NCBI RefSeq assembly: GCF_020829645.1 | Contig: NZ_JAIVFS010000003.1 | Coordinates: 1 to 64,000 of the forward strand | Direction: 5' to 3' | DNA length: 64,000 nucleotides | From: Nostoc mirabile CHAB5784 | GTDB taxonomy: Bacteria; Cyanobacteriota; Cyanobacteriia; Cyanobacteriales; Nostocaceae | Shown here: piece after piece, positions 45,521 through 54,340 of the stretch | How the letters are laid out: every line of letters starts with the position of its first letter | How positions within the stretch are numbered: the first letter of the stretch is position 1 | Translations under genes and position numbers: made by a program | The notes under the pieces: model-generated | Databases searched by the model: none | What the model saw: only the letters and a program-made list of their open reading frames with translations | Told to the model about the DNA's origin: nothing

Positions 45521-46645
45521 TCAAATGGCGATTGCAGTCTCCGACCGTCTTACCTCGCCTAACCCAACCATTGATGCCCCAACGGTTTGAATATTCTTAG
45601 CTGCGTTTTCGTCACGTCCATTCACAGATTGGCAACCAGGGCAGCGCCACTCTCTAACTGATAAGTCTAGATTTTTTAAAGCGTAACTACAGCAAGAGCA
45701 GGTTTTACTGGAGGGATACCACTGATCAATATAGACCACTTGTTTACCTTTTTTTCTGGACACCCACTCCAAAATATTTAGGAAGTTAGAAAGCGCTAAA
45801 TCACTAACCTTTCTACCCCAAAGACGCTTCATGCCCTTGAGGTTTAGCGTTTCAAAGCATAACACATCAAATCTATTAGTTAAATCGTGCGCTAACTTCC
45901 AAAACCAATCAGTTCTGCGATTAGCTATGTCTTCATGGGTACGGGCTAGATTCTTCCTTGCTCGTTCTCTATTGGACGAACCTTTTAGCTTCTTAGAGTG
46001 ATTCGAGCAAGCTCTCTTAATTGCATTAAGTGATTGTTTGAAAAATTGGGGTGATTCGATTTTAGAACCATCTGAGCAGGTTAAAAATACTTTAAGTCCA
46101 AAATCAAATCCCGCTATCTTACTAGTCGTAAATTTGATTTGTGGATCAATTGCATCATCAACAACCACAACCATAAACAATTCACCCAATGGCGTGCGTT
46201 TAATAGTTAGTGTTTTAACTTTCCCCTCAATTTCTCTAGATTTCCAAAATTGATAAACACGATTACCAATCTTGACTCGACTACCCCCTAAAAATTTGTA
46301 TCCTGCAAGCTTTAGAGTAAATGACTTATATTTCTTTACTTTCTTGAACCCTGGTGGTCTAACTCCTTTTTTATTGTGTTTAAAAAATAGTTGGTAGGCT
46401 TTCTCAATCCGTTGACAAATATCTTGTACCGCTTGAGAACCAACTGATTGCCAAAACTCTTTGCGTTTTCGCAATTTGGCAATATGAGATTGTAGTTTTG
46501 CACAATTCAAGTGTTTTCCCCACATTCGATAATATCTTTTGTGGAGAGCAATACAATAGTTATAAATTACCCCAGCAGCATTGATTGATCGCTTGAGGTA
46601 TTTATTACGCTTGTGTTGGTACAACTTGAACTTTAATGTTTTCAT
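45521..46645 (-). CDS. tnpB: TnpB RNA-guided nuclease (IS200/IS605 family)
   Basis: The 374 residues carry an N-terminal HTH-like part (KFKLYQHKRNKYLKRSINAAGVIYNYC) and a RuvC nuclease with all three acidic residues: D181 (AGFDFGLKVF), E265 (LCFETLNLKGM) and D345 (NGRDENAAKNI). The zinc ribbon C316/C319/C335/C338 (KTCSCCSY...RCPGCQ) lies between RuvC II and III. TnpB proteins cut DNA guided by a right-end RNA and help keep the element. All key residues are intact, so this copy could be active. A divergent RHH gene starts 38 bp upstream. Confidence 0.95.
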   Translation of the reverse strand: MKTLKFKLYQHKRNKYLKRSINAAGVIYNYCIALHKRYYRMWGKHLNCAKLQSHIAKLRKRKEFWQSVGSQAVQDICQRIEKAYQLFFKHNKKGVRPPGFKKVKKYKSFTLKLAGYKFLGGSRVKIGNRVYQFWKSREIEGKVKTLTIKRTPLGELFMVVVVDDAIDPQIKFTTSKIAGFDFGLKVFLTCSDGSKIESPQFFKQSLNAIKRACSNHSKKLKGSSNRERARKNLARTHEDIANRRTDWFWKLAHDLTNRFDVLCFETLNLKGMKRLWGRKVSDLALSNFLNILEWVSRKKGKQVVYIDQWYPSSKTCSCCSYALKNLDLSVREWRCPGCQSVNGRDENAAKNIQTVGASMVGLGEVRRSETAIAI

Positions 46646-46683
46646 GCTACTATAATATCACAAATTGACGGCGATATGACGGC

Positions 46684-46830
46684 ATGAAAAAGCTAACTGT
46701 GCGATGTTCTGATGAAGAATATAAGATACTTGTAGAATACTGTACCCAAACAGACCGCACTCAAAATGATGTATTCAGAGAAATGATTCGGAAGTTAAAT
46801 AAAAGCCGTGCTAGAAGCACGGGGCTTTAG
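46684..46830 (+). CDS. small ribbon-helix-helix protein, divergent partner of tnpB
   Basis: A 48-residue protein (MKKLTVRCSDEEYKILVEYC then TQTDRTQNDVFREMIRKLNK) with an RHH pattern: one beta strand (LTVRCS) and two helices. RHH dimers bind operator DNA. It faces tnpB across 38 bp, so it could repress both genes. Its last codons (SRARSTGL) overlap the left-end hairpin of the element (CCGTGCTAGAAGCACGG). It is too short for many gene finders. The family call rests on pattern only; position within the element is clear. Confidence 0.65.
   Translation: MKKLTVRCSDEEYKILVEYCTQTDRTQNDVFREMIRKLNKSRARSTGL
46804..46826. repeat. tnpB element left-end hairpin
   Basis: Inverted repeat CCGTGCT / AGCACGG within GCCGTGCTAGAAGCACGGGG, overlapping the 3' end of the RHH gene. 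Ends of this kind are recognised by the Y1 transposase in IS200/IS605 elements. Confidence 0.6.
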
Positions 46831-47021
46831 ACCCAAATTTCTGGTAATTTTTATGGACTTTTGTAAACAATTGGCTGGTTCTGCATAAAACTTGTATGCC
46901 GAATGTAAATTACGTAGGTACTTGCTTGACGATCATTAATTGAGGTTTACTCGATCTGGTATCGCGTAACCGTTGTGAGAGCAATTACTACTTGTTTCGG
47001 TCTTATTTGATAACAAAAATC

Positions 47022-49193
47022 ATGGGAATTATATCTATACTAAGCTTAGTAGCTTTTATTACTGGCTTATTAATTTACTTCCTACTGACCTCAAGAGGTC
47101 GAATTTTGCTCAAATCATTGGTGACAAAAACAAACTACCAATGGTGGAGACTTAGGTTTGGTAAGCTTAACCGACTAGGATCAAGATTTTCCAAGACTAT
47201 AACAATTGCTGCGATTATTATCGTAGCAGTAATCGCTGGAAATAGTGTATCCGCCCAGGTTACGGGGTCGGCTCCAGTTTCGCTCAAGAGCGTATCGGTT
47301 CCAGAACCTGACAATCTTGGAGACTTTGTAAAAAACAAAGCAGCTGCAATCAAGTTAGGAAAGACTCTTTTTTGGGATATACAAGTTGGGAGCGACGGAG
47401 TAACATCCTGTGCTACTTGCCACTTCCATGCTGGAGCCGACAATAGATCCATAAATCAGATTGCTCCTGGGCTTTTGCGGATTAACGCTGATCGTACAGA
47501 GAATCCAGATATAATTTTTAATATAGGCGGCAGGCCAAACTACCAGCTAACAAAAGAAGATTTTCCCTTTCACAAGCTGTCAAATCCAAATGATTCTACG
47601 ACTGTGGTATCTGACAGTAACGATGTTAGCTCCTCTCAAGGAGTCGCCAATACAAAATTTGTTGGTGTTATACCTGGTAGCTCAACAGACCTAGAAACAA
47701 GTGAGCCAGATCCAGTCTTTAAAGTGGGAGGTATCAATGTGCGCCGCGTCCAGCCGCGTAATACGCCAACCGTAATTAATGCAGCATTCAACTTCCGCAA
47801 CTTCTGGGATGGAAGGGCACAGGATATCTTTAATGGGGTGAATCCTTTCGGTTTAAGAGACCCTAACGCCTCTGTAGTGAAAGCAGAAAACCCAAATCAG
47901 CTTAAATTTGTCAAAGTCAGCCTGAATAATTCGTCTTTGGCTTCCCAGGCGGTCGGTCCGCCCCTCAGTTCCTTCGAGTCGTCTGCTGATGGCCGTACTT
48001 TTCAAGAAATTGGTAATAAGTTTGGGCAAATTGACCTCAGCAAATTTATATTTGTCAACAACTCGCTGGGTTCGCTGGAAAATATTTTGTCAATCGGGGG
48101 TACAAAGCTCCCCAGAGTCCTGGGGCAAAAGTTATCTGGACTGACACCACTAGGCAAACAGGTTGTGCATCCACAAGACAGCGTTCTAGGTGCAGACAGT
48201 AGTTATCCTCAGCCCGGACTCAAGGATAAAACCTACGAGGATCTGATTAAAGATGCCTTTAAGCCAGAGTGGTGGAACTCTAATCAACTCATCCAAGTTG
48301 ATGCTGAAGGTAAACGGACTTTTGTTAATAAACCAGATAACTCTTCCCAAACCGATGAGTACAGGCTGTTGGATTATAACTTCTCGCTATTCTTTGGGCT
48401 TGCAGTTCAGTTGTACGAGTCTACACTCATTGCCAACGATACACCCTACGATCGCTTCTTAGAAGGAAATATCACTGCCCTCACCGTGCAGCAGCAACGA
48501 GGCAAACAACTATTCGAGGGCAAAGCTGCCTGCATCTTCTGTCATAGTGGGTTGGAACTCACCAGCGCCTCGGTTAGCAACGTCAAGAACCAAAGACTTA
48601 GAGCCACCACCACCACTCCCAGAACCGTCTCCGACAGAGGTTTCTTCAATATCGGTGTTAGACCCACCCTAGAAGACATCAGTGTTGGTGGTCAAGACCC
48701 ATTTGGTAATCCGCTTTCAGAGTCGGGGGTAGCTGCTTTGGGTAAATTCCCACTACTTCTCGGTTCAAGCCCCAATGTTACAGTTAGCCCCAATGACACA
48801 GTAGTTGCAGACGGACAGTTTAAGACTCCTGGACTACGCAACATAGAACTGACAGCTCCTTACTTCCACAATGGTGGCTATTTGACTTTGCCGCAAGTAG
48901 TGGACTTCTATAATCGTGGTGGAGATTTCCGCCAGGAAGGGGTTCTCCGCCCATTGGGATTAAGCGAAACTGAAAAAGATGACTTGGTGGCTTTCCTGAA
49001 AGGACTCACTGATGAGCGAGTTCTCTATGAGAAAGCGCCCTTTGACCACCCGCAACTGTTCGTTCCCAATGGACATCTAGGTAACTCTATGTATGTTGTC
49101 AATGATGGTACTGGCAAAGCTGCCGATAACCTACTAGAAATTCCTGCTGTAGGTAAGAATGGTGGTAAAGGTACTCCAAATTTCCTGAACTAA
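47022..49193 (+). CDS. di-heme cytochrome c peroxidase family protein (MauG/CcpA type)
   Basis: Two c-type heme sites are visible from ATG 47022: C130-C133-H134 (SCATCHFHAG) and C504-C507-H508 (AACIFCHSG). The N-terminus has a TM helix (IISILSLVAFITGLLIYFLL) and a second hydrophobic segment ending near VSAQ, so the heme domains should be in the periplasm or lumen. Family motifs include NTPTVINAAFNFRNFWDGRA and FKTPGLRNIELTAPYFHNGGYLTLPQVVDFYNRGG. About 723 residues, longer than bacterial CcpA (about 320), with an insertion between hemes. It reduces peroxide or oxidises a protein substrate; which is not known. TTG 46992 is an alternative start. Confidence 0.9.
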   Translation: MGIISILSLVAFITGLLIYFLLTSRGRILLKSLVTKTNYQWWRLRFGKLNRLGSRFSKTITIAAIIIVAVIAGNSVSAQVTGSAPVSLKSVSVPEPDNLGDFVKNKAAAIKLGKTLFWDIQVGSDGVTSCATCHFHAGADNRSINQIAPGLLRINADRTENPDIIFNIGGRPNYQLTKEDFPFHKLSNPNDSTTVVSDSNDVSSSQGVANTKFVGVIPGSSTDLETSEPDPVFKVGGINVRRVQPRNTPTVINAAFNFRNFWDGRAQDIFNGVNPFGLRDPNASVVKAENPNQLKFVKVSLNNSSLASQAVGPPLSSFESSADGRTFQEIGNKFGQIDLSKFIFVNNSLGSLENILSIGGTKLPRVLGQKLSGLTPLGKQVVHPQDSVLGADSSYPQPGLKDKTYEDLIKDAFKPEWWNSNQLIQVDAEGKRTFVNKPDNSSQTDEYRLLDYNFSLFFGLAVQLYESTLIANDTPYDRFLEGNITALTVQQQRGKQLFEGKAACIFCHSGLELTSASVSNVKNQRLRATTTTPRTVSDRGFFNIGVRPTLEDISVGGQDPFGNPLSESGVAALGKFPLLLGSSPNVTVSPNDTVVADGQFKTPGLRNIELTAPYFHNGGYLTLPQVVDFYNRGGDFRQEGVLRPLGLSETEKDDLVAFLKGLTDERVLYEKAPFDHPQLFVPNGHLGNSMYVVNDGTGKAADNLLEIPAVGKNGGKGTPNFLN

Positions 49194-49227
49194 CTAGCAA
49201 TTTGAGTTAGTCGCTCAGGTGTCAGAG

Positions 49228-49269
49228 CAGGGGGAGATAAGCGAAAAAAATTACTTCTTTGTCCCCCTG
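49228..49269 (+). terminator. putative terminator after the di-heme peroxidase gene
   Basis: Stem CAGGGGGA / TCCCCCTG with a 26-nt loop containing a run of A and T, 35 nt beyond the stop. The long loop and lack of a T tract make it a moderate call. Confidence 0.4.
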
Positions 49270-49322
49270 ATCATTGCATACTTACAAACTGACGCTAATT
49301 TACTATCAGAAATTGAAGCAGC

Positions 49323-49404
49323 TTTAACTCCTGTCCGTGGGTTTAAGTCCCCCGGTTCAATAAAAATTTTGTTTTGTGTTGGGGTTAAATCCCCATTACA
49401 AAAC
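49323..49404. repeat. 82-bp repeat, copy B (inverted relative to 34,847-34,928)
   Basis: Reverse complement of copy A with one visible difference (GAACC versus GAACT before GGGGG). The pair is 14.4 kb apart in inverted orientation. Confidence 0.85.
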
Positions 49405-49511
49405 TTAATTACGAATTACGAATTACGAATTACGAATTATTTAATTGCTTGGTTTATACCTCTGCAATAGTCAGCTTCAAGTTTGGGAAAATCAGTTTTA
49501 TTTAATTAAGG

Positions 49512-50189
49512 TTAAGTTTCAGAAGACTGGCGGATTTGCTCCAAACTTCGGTTAAGCCAGTCTTCATACCAATCATAAAAACTTAAAGGCTGCTCCTCAT
49601 TGCTATTTGGATAAGAATCATCAGGGTTGATGTCATGGAAAGCATGACAAAAACTCAAAGAAGCAGGATATATCCCATTATCATTAGTACGGTCATCTAT
49701 CCAGATTTTTCCTGACTGCTCCCCAGTAATGACTAACATCGCATAAATTCCACAACCATAATTTGTAATGGTGAGAGTACCCTGGATAAATTTATCGTCG
49801 AAGTAGTCATCATTGTTGGTAACAAAATCTGTATTATTCTTGACAATTAAATCCAAATCATTCCATGCTTCTCTCAAGGTAAATGGTTTAGAAAGAATTT
49901 CATAGTTCTCAGGGTATACTTTTTCTGGGATGACATCTTCAGATTCAATTGCCGATAGTCCAGATAAGCCGTATCCTGGCCCTGCACCACCATTACCAAT
50001 TTCTAAGAGAAAGTTTCGATATTCACTTGGTAGCGTAATATTGTATCTAGATTCAAACACTTGAATATCCTTGTCACTCAAGCAAGGTTTGAATTGATAT
50101 TGGTGTGATTCTGAGCCAAAAACCTCAAATGTAGCGTCTAAAATAGCTAATTGAGTTAAGTTTTTCTTTAATTGCAAAACTTTATCCAT
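49512..50189 (-). CDS. SMI1/KNR4 (SUKH superfamily) protein
   Basis: The 225 residues have the SUKH fold signature: CLSDKDIQVFESRYNITLPSEYRNFLLEIGNGGAGPGYGLSG, then ...EAWNDLD... and a late GTLTITNYGCGIYAMLVITGEQSGKIWIDD with C-terminal FYDWYEDWLN. SUKH proteins often serve as immunity proteins to polymorphic or contact-dependent toxins, though many stand alone, as here. No toxin gene is adjacent. It is divergent from selO across a 122-bp spacer. Confidence 0.85.
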   Translation of the reverse strand: MDKVLQLKKNLTQLAILDATFEVFGSESHQYQFKPCLSDKDIQVFESRYNITLPSEYRNFLLEIGNGGAGPGYGLSGLSAIESEDVIPEKVYPENYEILSKPFTLREAWNDLDLIVKNNTDFVTNNDDYFDDKFIQGTLTITNYGCGIYAMLVITGEQSGKIWIDDRTNDNGIYPASLSFCHAFHDINPDDSYPNSNEEQPLSFYDWYEDWLNRSLEQIRQSSET

Positions 50190-50311
50190 TATGCGCTCTA
50201 GATTTTGATGGGGGCGCTGCCATATTTTAGATATGGGTCGCTTTTTGCGTCTATGCTGATGCCAAAGCCAGAGGTAGTATTAAGGGAAGAATGAATTAAG
50301 CTTTGCTCGTA

Positions 50312-51790
50312 ATGACTCTGGCTGAAACTCCAAACTACAAAAATTCTAGCAATCCTTTTCTCTCCCTCAACTACGAAAGCGCCTTGGAATCTCTAGGCGA
50401 CGACTACTACGACGAGGTTGCAGCAGAGGAATTTCCTCAACACCTCCTGCGTTGGCGTAACGATGCACTACTACCCCGCTTGGGTTTAGACCCCCAAGTA
50501 GTCAAAGACGAAGATTTTATCACAGCTTTTGGCAAATTTCAGGGGCGTAAACCCTTGTTGGCACTACGTTACCACGGCTATCAATTTGGTGAATATAACA
50601 GACAATTAGGTGATGGTAGAGGCTTCCTCTACGGGCAAGTACGCGCCACTGATGGCGAATTGTACGATTTTGGCACAAAAGGTTCTGGAAGAACACCTTA
50701 CTCCCGTGGTGGCGATGGTATGCTCACGCTCAAAGGTGGGGTGCGGGAAGTTCTGGCTGCGGAAGCACTACACCACTTGGGTGTACGTACCTCGCGCTGT
50801 CTGAGCATGATTGAAACAGGTTTACCCCTCTGGCGGGGCGATGAACCTTCGCCTACCCGCTCATGTGTGATGATTAGAATGACCAGTTCTCATATTCGGT
50901 TTGGCACTTTTGAGCGACTGCATTATTTCCAGCGTCCAGATTTAACTAAGAAGTTATTAGACCACGTAATTGAGCAGTATTATCGACACTTAAATGCTGA
51001 ACAAAATAAATATGTCTTGTTTTACGCCGAATTAGTGAAACGAGTTGCAGAACTAGTAGCGCAGTGGATGGCGGCTGGCTTTTGTCATGCAGTCCTAAAT
51101 ACTGACAATATGTCGATTACGGGAGAGAGTTTTGACTATGGGCCTTACGCGTTTATCCCGACTTATAACCCATCCTTTATAGCTGCATATTTTGACTATT
51201 ATGGACGCTATTGTTACGGTAATCAACCAAGTATTTGTCAGTTGAATTTACAAATGCTCCAGGAACCTTTAAAGGCAATTATCGATAAAGATGAAATGGA
51301 AGCTGGATTAGCAATGTTTGATGAGTATTATCAAGCTGAATACAGTTCTTTGATGTTGAAAAAGTTGGGTTTTGAGGATTTACTACATCCAGAAGCTGGG
51401 GAACTGTTGAATCTAACGATTGAATTTTTGAAAGATAGCCAAGTTGGTTATCACCAATTCTTTTATGAGATGGCTCGGACTTTTTCATCGAAATGGCGAG
51501 ATGATCCAGGTTTTGTGCTAGATAATTCAGATATTGTGCCAGTACCGGGTGCGTCAGGAGTTTTTGATGATTGGTGCATACTGTATCATAAAATTTTGAA
51601 TGATTTTGATAGCGATGTCTACGACGGGCTACGCCTACGCACCGATGTAATTGCCCAAACTCTAGCTGTGCATAATCCTAAAACGGCATTATTAAGACCT
51701 GTGATTGAATCTATTTGGGAACCAATTGCTCAGGAAGATAATTGGCAACCTTTTTATGAGTTAATTAAGGCAATTCAGTCTAAAGGGTAG
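50312..51790 (+). CDS. selO: protein adenylyltransferase SelO (UPF0061)
   Basis: Pseudokinase-fold enzyme that transfers AMP to Ser/Thr/Tyr of target proteins, linked to redox control. ATG 50312 gives about 492 residues. Visible: [59 protein letters not shown], and [25 protein letters not shown], the metal-binding loop. The end ([16 protein letters not shown]) lacks the C-terminal Cys/Sec found in some homologues. Oddity: 51,612-51,640 is a 29-nt repeat (GCGATGTCTACG ... CCTACGC) encoding [11 protein letters not shown] in an otherwise conserved stretch before [12 protein letters not shown]. Confidence 0.93.
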   Translation: MTLAETPNYKNSSNPFLSLNYESALESLGDDYYDEVAAEEFPQHLLRWRNDALLPRLGLDPQVVKDEDFITAFGKFQGRKPLLALRYHGYQFGEYNRQLGDGRGFLYGQVRATDGELYDFGTKGSGRTPYSRGGDGMLTLKGGVREVLAAEALHHLGVRTSRCLSMIETGLPLWRGDEPSPTRSCVMIRMTSSHIRFGTFERLHYFQRPDLTKKLLDHVIEQYYRHLNAEQNKYVLFYAELVKRVAELVAQWMAAGFCHAVLNTDNMSITGESFDYGPYAFIPTYNPSFIAAYFDYYGRYCYGNQPSICQLNLQMLQEPLKAIIDKDEMEAGLAMFDEYYQAEYSSLMLKKLGFEDLLHPEAGELLNLTIEFLKDSQVGYHQFFYEMARTFSSKWRDDPGFVLDNSDIVPVPGASGVFDDWCILYHKILNDFDSDVYDGLRLRTDVIAQTLAVHNPKTALLRPVIESIWEPIAQEDNWQPFYELIKAIQSKG

Positions 51791-51819
51791 TCAAAGTTAA
51801 ATAGTCGTGTTTACAGACA

Positions 51820-51943
51820 TCCCGCCCGGAACTGAAGTTCCAGGCTGATAGCTTAAGTCCACTAAGCGTGGACTAGAATCATTACTCAGTCCGCTTTAGA
51901 GGACTTTCGCTATTAGCCTTGGAATTCTATTCTGAGGCGGGAT
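51820..51943. repeat. multi-hairpin element, copy 1
   Basis: Ends TCCCGCC and GGCGGGA. Inside, successive stems: GGAACTGAAGTTCC, AGTCCACTAAGCGTGGACT and AGTCCGCTTTAGAGGACT. An inverted relative is at 60,537-60,664, where stem bases have changed but pairing is kept (for example AGTCTACTTCAGTAGACT). Confidence 0.7.
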
Positions 51944-51990
51944 AGCAACGAAGCGGGAATTGTCAGATGTGGGTAATAAGCTAATGAGCT

Positions 51991-52126
51991 AGGACTTACG
52001 CAAAAACCCTCTCAAACTCTCATTCCTCCGTGACCTCTGCGCCGCGCCAGTTGCTTCAAGTCGGGGAACCCGCCCAACGCACTGGCTTCTCTGTGGTTCG
52101 TTTTCCGTTACCTGTGCGTAAGTCCT
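51991..52126. mobile_element. GGACTTACGCA element, copy 2, with nested CCAGTTGC repeat
   Basis: Ends AGGACTTACGCA and TGCGTAAGTCCT match copy 1. Between CTCCGTG and TGTGGTTCG, copy 2 carries an extra ~50 bp (about 52,040-52,092; GCGCCAGTTGCTTCAAGTC to CACTGGCTTCTCTG), a repeat found elsewhere on its own. One mobile or amplified repeat has entered another. Confidence 0.75.
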
Positions 52127-52148
52127 ATGAGCATTATATTTAATCTGG

Positions 52149-53873
52149 CTAACTAAACTGCTGGGCATAAAACCGCGCATAGCGACGCTCTAGGGCTAAT
52201 AATTCTTCATGGGTTCCCGATTCGACAATTTGTCCCTGTTCGAGAACTAAAATACGATCGCACCTCCTAACTGTCGATAAACGGTGAGCAATAATAAATA
52301 CTGTCCGTTTCTCCATCAATCTTTCTAGCGCTTCCTGTACCAGCGCTTCTGACTCAGAATCTAAGGCTGATGTCGCTTCATCGAGAATCAAGATTTGGGG
52401 ATTGAGCAGAACAGCACGAGCGATGGCAATTCTTTGTCTTTGTCCACCTGATAAGTTTACCCCACGTTCACCCACCCAAGTCTGATAACCTTCTGGTAGT
52501 TGGCTAATAAACTGATGGGCATTAGCAATTTTAGCCGCCTCTTTAACTGTTTCCATATCAAAAACATCTTGTCCAAAGGCGATATTTTGGGCAATTGTCC
52601 CCGAAAACATGATGGTTTCTTGAGGAACAATCCCAATTTGTCGCCGTAGACTATGCAGCTTGACATCTCGAATATCAACACCGTCAATCAATATTTGACC
52701 AACTTCCGGGTCGTAAAAACGGGGGAGAAGATTCACAAATGTGGTTTTACCAGCACCAGAAGCACCCACAAGAGCGATCGCTTCGCCTGGCGATACCAAT
52801 AAACTGATATCTTTTAATACAGGTTCGCCTGGTTTATAGGCGAAGGAAATATGACGATATTCTACTTTGCCTTTGACTGGAGGTAGAGCGATCGCATTGA
52901 TCTTTTCGATCACCGTCGGCTGAATTGCCATCAATTCAAAAACGCGGTCAACAGATGCTTCACCCTGCTTAAATTCGTTGTAGTTGTTAGTAGTGTGGCC
53001 AATGGGATCAATTAACAGCGCCGCCGCCGCCAAATAACTGAAAAAATTCGCCACTGTTAAATTACCTTGAGAAATTTGCCACGCTCCCACAATCAGTAAC
53101 GATAACGCACTTAAGGCTTCCAGAAATCCGACGATGGGAATCTGAATCGCTTTCAGGCGTTCAGCTGAGTATTTGGCTTTGAGACTGCGTTCTGCTTCAT
53201 GGCCAAAGCGGGCGATTTCGTAATTTTCGGCAGCAAAAGCCTGTACTAAACGAATACCGTTGAAAACTTCCGCGAGGATGGCTGATAAACCCGACACGCG
53301 ATTTTGACTTTTTAAGGAATATTTGCGTAACCGTTCACCAAACCAGCCGACTAAAATACCCATCAGTGGTGCAACAATCACCGTTGCTAATGTCAGTTGC
53401 CAATTCAGGTAAATCATGTAAATCGGAATTGCTAGCAACTGCAAAATGCAGGGGATAAAGTCGTGAAATACTTTATTTACCACTTCGCCAACGCGGTCAA
53501 CATCTTCGGTGAGGCGGTAAGATAAATCACCTGCTTTTGCCGTTTCAAAATAGCTGAGATTTAGCTTTTGAAGATGTGCGTAAACTTGCTGACGGAGATG
53601 AAAAGCAACTCTCAAAGCAGCTTTTGCCATGTACATATCTTGTATGGATTGAAACAATCCTCTAAGAAGAAATACTAAGGCACAACTACCAGTTATTTGA
53701 GCGATCGCTACTACATTACCTTGGGCAAAGGGAGTTGCCAATTTACCGGCAAGATTGATCAACACTAATGTCGCCAGCACGTATCCCAAGATACCAATAA
53801 GTCCCTTAGTGAGGGTTTGCCACTGGAGTCGGATATAAGGCAGCAATTGCCAGTAATTAGAACGGGTTTTCAA
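52149..53873 (-). CDS. ABC exporter, fused membrane and ATPase domains (MsbA-like)
   Basis: The 574-residue half-transporter has six TM helices (about 1-310) followed by a nucleotide-binding domain: Walker A about 368-376 (VGASGAGKTT), Q-loop, signature LSGGQRQRIAIARA, Walker B ILILDEATSALDSES, and H-loop IIAHRLSTV. It should work as a homodimer exporting lipids, glycolipids, peptides or drugs. Relatives in Nostoc (HepA/DevA types) serve the heterocyst envelope, but similarity to those cannot be judged by eye. The ATG at 53,873 gives the normal start (MKTRSNYWQLLPYIRLQW). Confidence 0.93.
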   Translation of the reverse strand: MKTRSNYWQLLPYIRLQWQTLTKGLIGILGYVLATLVLINLAGKLATPFAQGNVVAIAQITGSCALVFLLRGLFQSIQDMYMAKAALRVAFHLRQQVYAHLQKLNLSYFETAKAGDLSYRLTEDVDRVGEVVNKVFHDFIPCILQLLAIPIYMIYLNWQLTLATVIVAPLMGILVGWFGERLRKYSLKSQNRVSGLSAILAEVFNGIRLVQAFAAENYEIARFGHEAERSLKAKYSAERLKAIQIPIVGFLEALSALSLLIVGAWQISQGNLTVANFFSYLAAAALLIDPIGHTTNNYNEFKQGEASVDRVFELMAIQPTVIEKINAIALPPVKGKVEYRHISFAYKPGEPVLKDISLLVSPGEAIALVGASGAGKTTFVNLLPRFYDPEVGQILIDGVDIRDVKLHSLRRQIGIVPQETIMFSGTIAQNIAFGQDVFDMETVKEAAKIANAHQFISQLPEGYQTWVGERGVNLSGGQRQRIAIARAVLLNPQILILDEATSALDSESEALVQEALERLMEKRTVFIIAHRLSTVRRCDRILVLEQGQIVESGTHEELLALERRYARFYAQQFS

Positions 53874-54340
53874 GCTCGAAAGTCCACAACGATATTTTCC
53901 TTTGTTTGAGGCTAGCAGTTTTTGGTGAGTTTCTGAACAGTTAACTAATTAGTTACAAACTGTTTTAGCGTTCTTCTATGATTGAAATGGAAGAACAACC
54001 GTAAGTCAATGCCCAGACATTTGGCTGACCATTTAGCTTCAGGTCGCCATATTCCTGGAATTTTCACCATCGATGTAAACCAAAGCATTAGACAAACTGT
54101 TGAAAAATTAATCATCATTATGGAAGCTTCGTTTGAGGATGAATACCAGGATCGAATTGAATATCTACCCCTGAGCCAATAGCGCATTCTCCACTCCCTC
54201 ACCCATCACCCTTCCACCCCTCACTTATCCTAAAAAATTAGCCCCCTCCTTGCTTGCAAGGAGAGGGCTGAACTTATCTGAGAAATAATTCGTAATTTTC
54301 GGCTTAAATTACGAATTACGAACTACGAATTACGAATTAG
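53874..54340. other. intergenic with DUF5615 fragment and terminator-like hairpin
   Basis: 467 bp holding a gene remnant (53,982-54,182), a stem CTCCTTGC/GCAAGGAG at about 54,256-54,273 (possible terminator of the PRC-barrel gene) and an AATTCGT heptamer cluster at about 54,287-54,338. Confidence 0.55.
53982..54182 (+). pseudogene. DUF5615 (PIN-like) C-terminal half
   Basis: The 66-codon frame reads NNRKSMPRHLADHLASGRHIPGIFTIDVN...EASFEDEYQDRIEYLPL, the C-terminal half of DUF5615 PIN-like proteins, normally toxins paired with DUF433. The N-terminal half with LLDEN is absent: a stop precedes the fragment and the sequence before it does not match. The missing kind of half is at 59,733-59,810, also on the plus strand but to the right. 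Confidence 0.6.

Larger units (their letters stand above)
45482..46832 (-). mobile_element. IS200/IS605-type element carrying tnpB, no tnpA
   Basis: Boundaries are set by subterminal hairpins. The right end (3' of tnpB) has CCCTGCACTTTCAGGGCAGGG and ends in GGGAGTATGTCAA (minus strand). The left end has GCCCCGTGCTTCTAGCACGGC. Between are tnpB and a divergent small RHH gene. There is no tnpA, so it cannot move alone and would need a Y1 transposase in trans. The guide RNA (omega RNA) would be expected at the 3' end of tnpB through the right-end hairpin, about 45,482-45,650. Confidence 0.7.
49194..49511. repeat. intergenic with terminator and 82-bp repeat copy B
   Basis: 318 bp: hairpin 49,228-49,269, the inverted 82-bp repeat (49,323-49,404) and an ACGAATT heptamer array (about 49,410-49,440) on its right. 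The heptamer stands on the same relative side as next to copy A, so the two were duplicated as one unit. No gene. Confidence 0.7.
51791..52148. repeat. intergenic repeat region between selO and ABC exporter
   Basis: 358 bp filled by two elements: a multi-hairpin element (51,820-51,943) and a GGACTTACGCA element with nested insertion (51,991-52,126). No gene. Confidence 0.7.
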
